Source: Bacteroidales bacterium UBA4318
GTDB lineage: Bacteria; Bacteroidota; Bacteroidia; Bacteroidales; UBA932
Reading direction: 5' to 3'
Assembly (NCBI GenBank): GCA_002393895.1
Contig: DGUE01000144.1
Coordinates: 1,456 to 14,589, forward strand
Length of the DNA stretch: 13,134 nt
Part shown: positions 1 to 5,421 of the stretch, piece by piece
How positions within the stretch are numbered: position 1 is the stretch's first letter
Layout: each line of letters opens with the position of its first letter
The notes under the pieces: model-generated
Databases searched by the model: none
The model's input: only the letters and a program-made list of their open reading frames with translations
What the model was told of the DNA's origin: nothing
Made by a program: the position numbers and the translations under genes

Positions 1-1449
1 AGGAAGATCCCAGATGCCGCAGATCTCGCGTGTCTGTCCGTTGCCCGCGCTGGGTAGCTTGACGGTCTTGTAGAGAGAGCCGTCTACCCAGACCTCCACA
101 TTCGCCTGATAATCAGTAACGTTGTAGGGCTTGGGAAGAGTGAAATGATAAGTCAGGATGGCACCCTTGCCGTTGAAAGCATACTCTCCCATCTGCCAGG
201 GAGTCTTCTTGATATCCTTCTTTGCAACCGGCCAGTAGCCATCGAAGCTTTGCTCCAGGCGCACTGCCTGAGCTTTCTGGGTCTTTATGGTAACAGAAGG
301 GCCGTCTGTGCTGCCTCCCCCAAGCTCGATTACCTGGAGAGCCTGCTTGAAACTCATCTTGCAGGCGCGGTTCAGGGAGATATCCGTGTACTTGAAGTCA
401 ATATCCTCCACTTCGTAGATAGAAGTCTTCCAGTATTCCGGAATCTTGTTGAAGCCCAGCACGGTGCCGAGGATGCCGCCTGCGGATGCAGGGTTGCAGT
501 CGGAATCGTAGCCGCAACGGGTGGAAATGTCGATGGTACGGTAGAAATTGCCGTTGCCATAGAGCAGGCCGATTATTATATAGGCACTGTTGATGACAGC
601 ATCTATATTGAAAGCGGAATTGAATCCGCTGGGGCAGCCGATGTCGTAGCCATACTTCTCATTAGCCAGTGCCCAGGTGATGTGCCAGTTGTCCGGATAC
701 TTCTCCCACCACTTGATCACATCTGCCATACATTTGTAGTATTTACTCTGGGCAGGAATGGTCTTGAGGGCTTCCTTGACGATAAAGGGGATATCGTCGG
801 TGACGAAAGCGAGGGCATACATGGCAGCCACATACACTCCGCCGTACCATCCATCGCCGTAGTTCATGATATGGCCGATCTCGTCGGTATATTTAACGGC
901 GCTGTTCACCATACCAGGGGCCATTATACCGGCGTAGTCTGCCTCGATCTGGAAGTCGATATCATCTGCGTGGGTATTGTTCTTCCAATGGCCGGATTCG
1001 GGGGGCATGATGCCCTGGAGAATGTTATAGCGAGCCTGAAGATTGGCATGCCAGAGAGGATATCCTGCATAGGCGAAGGCCTTTGCAAAGGATTCGACAG
1101 GGGCATCTAGGCCCTCCTTGTCGAAAACCTCGACAAAGGTGAGGTCCATGTAGATATCGTCATAAAGACCCGGGGAATGATCGTACCACCACTTTACCAG
1201 ATGCTCGTTCCAGTCGATAGGATAGGCGTCCGGGATAAAATTGGAGTACTTGAACTCGGTGGGGCCGCCGTACGTGCATCCTATGACCTGCCCGGCCCAG
1301 GCTCCGCGGATCTTGTCCTGGAGGGCCTGCTTGGTCATTTTAACTTCTGCAGGAACAGCTGTCTTCTTTGCCTTGGAAGCAGCATAAACAGCATTCGCCG
1401 TCAGCAGCAGAGTGCCGGCGGCGATAAGCAATAGATTCTTTAGTTTCAT
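1..1449 (-). CDS. Secreted ADP-ribosylglycohydrolase-family protein (3' end cut off by window edge)
   Basis: The frame is open for 483 codons from the ATG at 1449 to the window edge, so the C-terminus is missing. Residues 1-23 form a signal peptide (MKLKN, hydrophobic core, then VYAAS), so the protein should leave the cytoplasm. Three regions match the ADP-ribosylglycohydrolase (ADPRH/DraG) fold. GAWAGQVIG (49-57) fits the glycine-rich N-terminal helix. YDDIYMDL (96-103) fits the first metal-binding Asp pair. GYDSDCNPASAGG (313-325) fits the G-x-D-x-D-x-x-x-A-x-x-x-G motif that supplies the second metal ligands. The family hydrolyses ADP-ribosyl bonds using two Mg ions, but the substrate here is unknown. 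The residue after the last Asp is Cys318, where Thr is usual. From about residue 380 a strand-rich segment (VEVWVDGSLYKTVKLP) suggests an added beta-sandwich domain. The family call is fairly secure; the substrate is open. Confidence 0.82.
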   Translation of the reverse strand, partial: MKLKNLLLIAAGTLLLTANAVYAASKAKKTAVPAEVKMTKQALQDKIRGAWAGQVIGCTYGGPTEFKYSNFIPDAYPIDWNEHLVKWWYDHSPGLYDDIYMDLTFVEVFDKEGLDAPVESFAKAFAYAGYPLWHANLQARYNILQGIMPPESGHWKNNTHADDIDFQIEADYAGIMAPGMVNSAVKYTDEIGHIMNYGDGWYGGVYVAAMYALAFVTDDIPFIVKEALKTIPAQSKYYKCMADVIKWWEKYPDNWHITWALANEKYGYDIGCPSGFNSAFNIDAVINSAYIIIGLLYGNGNFYRTIDISTRCGYDSDCNPASAGGILGTVLGFNKIPEYWKTSIYEVEDIDFKYTDISLNRACKMSFKQALQVIELGGGSTDGPSVTIKTQKAQAVRLEQSFDGYWPVAKKDIKKTPWQMGEYAFNGKGAILTYHFTLPKPYNVTDYQANVEVWVDGSLYKTVKLPSAGNGQTREICGIWDLP

Positions 1450-1453
1450 TATC

Positions 1454-1473
1454 TGTGGAGTTTCTTCTCCACA
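1454..1473 (-). other. 7-bp inverted repeat overlapping the ADPRH transcription start
   Basis: TGTGGAG (1454-1460) and CTCCACA (1467-1473) pair perfectly around a 6-nt loop. There is no T-tract on the gene side, so it does not look like a terminator. It overlaps the end of the -7 box and the predicted start point and ends 4 nt before the ATG, which suits an operator. In a read-through transcript from the ligase gene, the GGAG in the first arm would be paired. Confidence 0.45.
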
Positions 1474-1501
1474 AATATAGCAAAAATGAAGATTAGTTCA
1501 A
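1472..1501 (-). promoter_or_regulatory. Bacteroidetes-type promoter of the ADPRH gene
   Basis: On the minus strand a TTG (1501-1499) is followed after 19 bp by TATATTTG (1479-1472), an exact match to the Bacteroidetes -7 box TAnnTTTG. Transcription should start near 1464-1467, giving a leader of about 15-18 nt before the ATG at 1449. The TTG begins two bases after the stop codon of the acyl-CoA ligase gene, so the ADPRH gene can be expressed independently of it. Confidence 0.65.
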
Positions 1502-1503
1502 GA

Positions 1504-3174
1504 CTATTTGTAAAGGAAACGCTTGATGCTCATCTTCGGAGTTTTCTCGAAGGGCTGAAGCACAACTTCCACCTTTGTTATCTGGCTGTAGGAAGGAAGG
1601 TGCCTGTTGGCGCCGCGACGCACCTGCTCGGGAATGTCCGAGATGGCTTCTTCGTCGAGGCCCGCCTTCTTGATGCCGTCCGCATCGAGATAAACAAGTG
1701 CAACCAGCTTGCCGGCGCGGTCCACAACCACGCTTTCGGCAACGAACTGACGCTGATTCACGGCAGCTTCCACTTCTTCGGGATAGATATTCTGCCCGTT
1801 AGGGCCGAGGATCATGCTCTTCGAGCGGCCGCGGATGAAGATATTGCCATTGGCGTCAATGGTTCCAAGGTCGCCGGTGTGCAGGTAGCCATCCTCAGTG
1901 AAAACTGCGGAATCGGCCTCGGGATACTTGTAGTATCCGCTGCAGACATTGGTACCCTTCGCCTGGATTTCTCCGGCGATGTTCTCGGGATCTTCGGAAT
2001 CGATGCGCACATCGGCACAGTCGACTGCCTTGCCACAGGAGCCGGGGGCGTAATCAACAGGGTGTTCGTAGGCAAGTAGCGGGGCAGCCTCCGTCATGCC
2101 GTAACCAACGGTATAAGGAAGCTTGATTTTGCGGAAGCAATGTTCCACTTCGGGGTTGAGGGCCGCGCCGCCCATGACGAACTCGCGCACCTTTCCGCCG
2201 AATGCAGATTGAAGTTTTTCACCTACCTTTTTATATATTACGCCGCTGATTCCGGGGATAGCGGTAAGTACCTTCATGTACCATTTGCCGAGGACCGGCT
2301 TGATGGAAGATTTGTACACCTTCTCCATTACGAGAGGAACGGTGATGACTATATAGGGCTGCACCTCCTGCATGGCCTTCAGAAGCAGTGAAGGAGAAGG
2401 GGTCTTGCCAAGATAGTAGACGGTCACTCCGCTGATGAGCGGATAGAGGAACTCATAGGTAAGTCCGTAGATATGCCCCATGGGCAGCATTGAAACGATG
2501 TTGTCGGCATTGCTGCAGGGAATATAGCGCTGGCCGAAATCGATGGTAGCGCTGAAGCATTCGTAGCGGAGCATCACACCCTTGGGATTGCCGGTGGAGC
2601 CGGAGGTGTAGTTGATGACGTTGAGTTCAGTGTCGTTATCGGTGGGGTAGTTCACCTTGGAGGCATCGAAGCCACCGGGGAACTTGGCATTGAAACGATC
2701 GTCAAGGGTGGCATAGGCCTTGGTGAGGACATCGTCCGCACCCCACAGGGGCGTAAAGTCGGCGAGGCTGATCACGTAGCGCAGCTTGGGCATCTTGCTG
2801 ACATCAAGTTTCTCGAACATCTCGGGATCCGTGAAAAGGGCTATGCTGTCCGAGTGGTCGGTCAGGCGCTCCACGGCTTCGGGGAGGAAGTCTGCAAGAA
2901 GCGGAACCACAACCGCCTCATATGTGGAAATTGACAGGAAAGAAACAGCCCAGTTGGCGGAATTCTTGCCGCAGAGGGTAATCTTGTCGCCTTTCTTTAT
3001 TCCCACCGCCTCGAAGGCAAGGTGGATTCTTTCGATCTTACGGGCAAGTTCTCCAAAGGTGTATTGCTGCCCGTGGTAGTCGCATACTGCAAGTCCGTCC
3101 CACCAAGTGGCCATGGATTTCTGCAGCTTGCTCAGGTAGTGTTCGGCTCTGGGAGCCTCAGGTCTTTTGTACAT
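1504..3174 (-). CDS. Long-chain fatty-acid--CoA ligase (AMP-forming acyl-CoA synthetase)
   Basis: This 556-residue ANL-superfamily enzyme activates a carboxylic acid, probably a long-chain fatty acid, by adenylation followed by transfer to CoA. The core motifs are present in order: phosphate loop YTSGSTGNPKG (189-199), GYGMTEAAP (357-365), the ATP-ribose Asp in LHTGDLG (431-437), IRGRSK (447-452), the hinge-region segment GPNGQNIYPEEVE (457-469), and the C-terminal lysine region TPKMSIKR (545-552). Length is typical of the bacterial FadD/FAA1-like group. No signal peptide is seen, so it is cytosolic or peripheral at the membrane. The ATG at 3174 was chosen over the in-frame ATG at 3237 because the latter lies inside the predicted promoter, and the protein from MYKRPEA fits the family start. 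Neighbours do not reveal the substrate; a shorter or aromatic acid cannot be excluded. Confidence 0.88.
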   Translation of the reverse strand: MYKRPEAPRAEHYLSKLQKSMATWWDGLAVCDYHGQQYTFGELARKIERIHLAFEAVGIKKGDKITLCGKNSANWAVSFLSISTYEAVVVPLLADFLPEAVERLTDHSDSIALFTDPEMFEKLDVSKMPKLRYVISLADFTPLWGADDVLTKAYATLDDRFNAKFPGGFDASKVNYPTDNDTELNVINYTSGSTGNPKGVMLRYECFSATIDFGQRYIPCSNADNIVSMLPMGHIYGLTYEFLYPLISGVTVYYLGKTPSPSLLLKAMQEVQPYIVITVPLVMEKVYKSSIKPVLGKWYMKVLTAIPGISGVIYKKVGEKLQSAFGGKVREFVMGGAALNPEVEHCFRKIKLPYTVGYGMTEAAPLLAYEHPVDYAPGSCGKAVDCADVRIDSEDPENIAGEIQAKGTNVCSGYYKYPEADSAVFTEDGYLHTGDLGTIDANGNIFIRGRSKSMILGPNGQNIYPEEVEAAVNQRQFVAESVVVDRAGKLVALVYLDADGIKKAGLDEEAISDIPEQVRRGANRHLPSYSQITKVEVVLQPFEKTPKMSIKRFLYK

Positions 3175-3206
3175 AATTATAGATAGAAATGATTTCTTCT
3201 TTTGAA

Positions 3207-3237
3207 CAAAATTAAGCCCGAATCCCCTGGCCTGCAA
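3207..3237 (-). promoter_or_regulatory. Bacteroidetes-type promoter of the acyl-CoA ligase gene
   Basis: On the minus strand TTG (3237-3235) is separated by exactly 20 bp from TAATTTTG (3214-3207), an exact TAnnTTTG box. The expected start point is near 3199-3202, giving a leader of about 25-28 nt. This promoter decides the start codon of the ligase at 3174 rather than 3237. Confidence 0.7.
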
Positions 3238-3252
3238 GAAAAAAGGGAAGTA

Positions 3253-3288
3253 TGTGGCGAAATTTGCTTAGATTTGTGGCGAAATTTG
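3253..3288. repeat. Two 14-nt direct repeats, 22-bp period, in the divergent intergenic region
   Basis: TGTGGCGAAATTTG occurs identically at 3253-3266 and 3275-3288. The 22-bp spacing is about two helical turns, so both copies lie on the same DNA face. They flank a TAGATTTG box (3269-3276), with the second copy sharing its last two bases and then covering the likely start point of the HAD gene. This placement suggests a tandem regulator site, but no regulator is identified. Confidence 0.6.
3269..3276 (+). promoter_or_regulatory. Candidate -7 box of the HAD / outer-membrane / lipoprotein operon
   Basis: TAGATTTG matches TAnnTTTG exactly and lies 31 nt before the ATG at 3308. No TTG or TTTG is present 19-21 bp upstream, where the sequence is GGGAAG. 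If real, the promoter is weak or needs an activator, possibly binding the 14-nt repeats. An AGGGG ribosome-binding site lies at 3295-3299. Confidence 0.4.
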
Positions 3289-3307
3289 ATAATCAGGGGT
3301 AAAAACA

Positions 3308-4153
3308 ATGGCAAAAAAACCTATAGTTGCACTTATCTATGACTTCGACGGCACCCTTTCCCCGGGCAATATGCAGGAATTCGGGTTCATCCAGGCCGTA
3401 GGGAAAACAAAAGAAGAATTCTGGAAGATGAGCGACGGCATTGCAGTCGGTCAGGACGCCAGCAACGTGCTTGCCTACATGAAGCTCATGTTCGACGAAG
3501 CCCGCAAGGCAGGCATACCCCTCCGCCGGAGCAAGTTCAAGGAGTTCGGCAAACATATAGAGCTTTATGAGGGCGTGAAGGAGTGGTTCGGGTTGGTGAA
3601 CGAGTATGGCAGGCAGAAGGGCGTGCGGGTGGAGCACTACATCAATTCGTCTGGCCTGAAAGAGATTATCGAAGGTTCCCCGATTGCAAAGGAATTCCAT
3701 CACATCTATGCCGGCACCTTTATTTATAATGAGGACGGTGTAGCGGAATGGCCCGGAATTGCGGTCGATCACACCGCAAAGACCCAGTTCCTGTTCAAGA
3801 TCAGCAAAGGCATCACCAGCCAGCACGATTCCAAGATGGTGAACGCCAGCATCGCAGACGACAAGAAACGCATCCCCTTCTCGCACATGATTTACTTCGG
3901 CGACGGTGAGACGGACATCCCCTGCATGAAGATAGTCGGCATGTTCGGAGGGAATCCCATCGCGGTTTATGATCCCGACTCATCCAAGAAAAAGGCCACT
4001 GCCCAGAAACTTCAGCGGCAGGGGCGCGTCAAGTTCGTCACGCCGGCAACTTATACAAAGGACTCCAGGACGTTCAAGATCGTGGCAGCCATCATAGACA
4101 AAGTAAAGGCTGAGGACGACCTTGCGAAACTTTCGTCAAAAAGCATAAAGTAA
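3308..4153 (+). CDS. HAD-superfamily phosphatase
   Basis: This 281-residue cytosolic protein has the four HAD motifs. Motif I is YDFDGT, with nucleophile Asp12 and acid/base Asp14. Motif II is INSSG (112-116). Motif III is probably Lys158 in HTAKTQF. Motif IV is FGDGETD (197-203), with metal-binding Asp199 and Asp203. The insert between motifs I and II is largely helical (about residues 20-100), as in the phosphoserine-phosphatase-like C1-cap group. It most likely hydrolyses a small phosphorylated metabolite, but the sequence does not say which. An AGGGG at 3295-3299 sits 8 nt before the ATG. Its stop codon overlaps the next start in TAATG, so it is translationally coupled to the outer-membrane protein gene that follows. 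Confidence 0.85.
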   Translation: MAKKPIVALIYDFDGTLSPGNMQEFGFIQAVGKTKEEFWKMSDGIAVGQDASNVLAYMKLMFDEARKAGIPLRRSKFKEFGKHIELYEGVKEWFGLVNEYGRQKGVRVEHYINSSGLKEIIEGSPIAKEFHHIYAGTFIYNEDGVAEWPGIAVDHTAKTQFLFKISKGITSQHDSKMVNASIADDKKRIPFSHMIYFGDGETDIPCMKIVGMFGGNPIAVYDPDSSKKKATAQKLQRQGRVKFVTPATYTKDSRTFKIVAAIIDKVKAEDDLAKLSSKSIK

Positions 4154-4737
4154 TGAAAAGAACACTGATTATTGCAGCCTGCCTGTTCATCAGCTGCCTA
4201 TCTCTTGCCCAGCAGAATGATGGGTACCGTTTTTCGGTGCGTCTGGGCGCAGGATTACCGGGTGCAGGCATCGAGAAGTTTGTGGATGGAATCAATCCCG
4301 GCCACTATGGGCTCCAGGGCATTTACGATGATTATTTTTCAGATACCGAGGTCATCCCTCCCATCACGGCCGAGTGCCTGTATCAGGTTAACTACTGGCT
4401 GAGCTGCGGGGCCGAAGTGCTGTACAGCGCATATTCCAACAAACGGATGGACGGCATCACGGACGCGGTGAAGGCGGAGCGCAAGGGCACGAGCATAATA
4501 GTCATGCCTTCTGCCCATGTCAGCTATTACAACAAAGGCGCCCTGTCGCTGTATATGGGCGTATCGGTCGGAGCCGGAATCTACCAGGGTTTCGACAATA
4601 TGAAGGAAAAGCTATCCTTCGAAGTTGAATTCGTGCCAATAGGTGTAGAATTCGGCGGCAGGGTCTTCTGCTTTGCCGAAGCCTGCCTGGGGACAGCGGT
4701 CAACTGGGCTCACGGAGGAATAGGTTTCAGGTTTTAA
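4153..4737 (+). CDS. Small outer-membrane beta-barrel protein, unknown function
   Basis: This 194-residue protein has a clear signal peptide (MKRT, then a hydrophobic stretch ending SLAQ, cleavage near residue 19-20). The mature part has alternating polar and hydrophobic strands, many Gly and Tyr residues (YLSGAEVLY-like segments), and ends GIGFRF. A terminal Phe is the usual BAM recognition signal of outer-membrane barrels. The size suits an 8-strand barrel. The start ATG overlaps the HAD stop codon by one base, indicating coupling. I do not recognise a specific family. Its closest association is with the lipoprotein gene 12 nt downstream. Confidence 0.7.
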   Translation: MKRTLIIAACLFISCLSLAQQNDGYRFSVRLGAGLPGAGIEKFVDGINPGHYGLQGIYDDYFSDTEVIPPITAECLYQVNYWLSCGAEVLYSAYSNKRMDGITDAVKAERKGTSIIVMPSAHVSYYNKGALSLYMGVSVGAGIYQGFDNMKEKLSFEVEFVPIGVEFGGRVFCFAEACLGTAVNWAHGGIGFRF

Positions 4738-4749
4738 AGAGGAAAGGAT

Positions 4750-5358
4750 ATGAAAAAGGTATTTATCATTGCAGCTGCTGCCATCGCATTGTCAGCCTGC
4801 ACATACAAGAGCGAATACTCATCCAACAGGACTCCCGCCAATCTGGCATCCCTCAATGTAGAACTCCTGAACAACTCCGGCATAGCTGCCGCGCTTACTC
4901 TAGTGGACATAGACATCCAGCATAAGGATACAATTCTGACGGCCGGGTTCGACACCCTTATCACGCCTGAGGCTTTTGCAGAGCGTTTCGGCTATTCCAT
5001 CACGGAGATGGATATCCAGCGGACCGCAGACAGCACCTGGTCCTTTACCAGCACCGGCACAGGGGCTGTTTCCTTTGCCGGCACAATCGTCATGACAGGG
5101 AGAAACGAGGAGAAGTTTGCAAATCTGCTCTCAGTTTTCACCGGCTTATACGATGAGGGGAACGGTTTCACGGCAGAGTTCAGTTCCTCCAAACTTGAAT
5201 TCAGCCTGAGAACCATTCCGGTGATGATGGAAGGCCTGGGTTATACCACGCAGCGCAGGCTGCTCTCCTTTGGGGATGTCTTGCTTAAGACTTACAAGGA
5301 TTCCCAGTTGCTGGACAGCGTGACCACGACTTTTAAAGGTGACGATATCTCTTATTGA
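4750..5358 (+). CDS. Lipoprotein of unknown function
   Basis: This 202-residue protein begins with a lipoprotein signal peptide whose lipobox is LSAC (14-17), so Cys17 should be lipidated. Residues after Cys17 (TYKSE) are not rich in Asp or Glu, so they do not resemble the acidic surface-export signal known in some Bacteroidetes, and a periplasm-facing location is more likely. The remainder is predicted to be strand-rich (about 85-175), with no enzyme motif I can recognise. A purine-rich GGAAAGGA at 4741-4748 lies directly before the ATG as a ribosome-binding site. It is the last gene of the HAD operon and is followed by a terminator-like hairpin. Confidence 0.72.
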   Translation: MKKVFIIAAAAIALSACTYKSEYSSNRTPANLASLNVELLNNSGIAAALTLVDIDIQHKDTILTAGFDTLITPEAFAERFGYSITEMDIQRTADSTWSFTSTGTGAVSFAGTIVMTGRNEEKFANLLSVFTGLYDEGNGFTAEFSSSKLEFSLRTIPVMMEGLGYTTQRRLLSFGDVLLKTYKDSQLLDSVTTTFKGDDISY

Positions 5359-5383
5359 CAAATTGTCACTGGAATATAATTTG
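5355..5383 (+). promoter_or_regulatory. Probable htpG promoter
   Basis: TTGACA (5355-5360) and TATAATTTG (5375-5383) lie before htpG. The second element is close to, but not exactly, TAnnTTTG: three bases rather than two separate TA and TTTG. The spacing is 17-19 bp depending on alignment. Start would be near 5388-5392, about 30-34 nt before the ATG and inside the first arm of the hairpin. Confidence 0.45.
5356..5368. promoter_or_regulatory. Palindrome TGACAA-A-TTGTCA upstream of htpG
   Basis: A perfect 6+1+6 palindrome begins at the lipoprotein stop codon and lies just upstream of the predicted htpG -7 region, where a repressor or activator could act. It has the size of a dimeric transcription-factor site. 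No cognate regulator is in the window. Confidence 0.35.
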
Positions 5384-5418
5384 AAATCGTTTCAGCAGAA
5401 AAACTGAAACGATTTTTT
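5384..5418 (+). terminator. Intrinsic terminator-like hairpin between the lipoprotein gene and htpG
   Basis: AAATCGTTTCAG (5384-5395) pairs perfectly with CTGAAACGATTT (5404-5415): 12 bp around an 8-nt A-rich loop, with the T-run continuing to 5418. It should end transcription of the HAD operon. It stops only 3 nt before the htpG ATG (5422), so the htpG promoter must lie upstream of or within it. Confidence 0.75.
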
Positions 5419-5421
5419 GTT

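Noticed and set aside
145..1110. 321-codon open frame on the plus strand at the left edge
   Set aside because: It is antisense to the ADPRH gene, whose signal peptide, promoter and metal motifs identify the real coding strand.
3176..3185. TATCTATAAT on the minus strand as a -7 box for the ligase gene
   Set aside because: It would place the start point inside the coding sequence, and an exact TTG-20-TAATTTTG promoter lies at a better position (3207-3237).
3175..3237. Longer start for the acyl-CoA ligase at the ATG at 3237
   Set aside because: The extra 21 codons cover the predicted promoter and start point, and the added residues do not match the family N-terminus.
5355..5380. TTGACA and TATAAT as an E. 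coli-type sigma-70 promoter before htpG
   Set aside because: Only 14 bp separate the two hexamers, too short for sigma-70; the elements are better read with the Bacteroidetes TTG/TAnnTTTG scheme.
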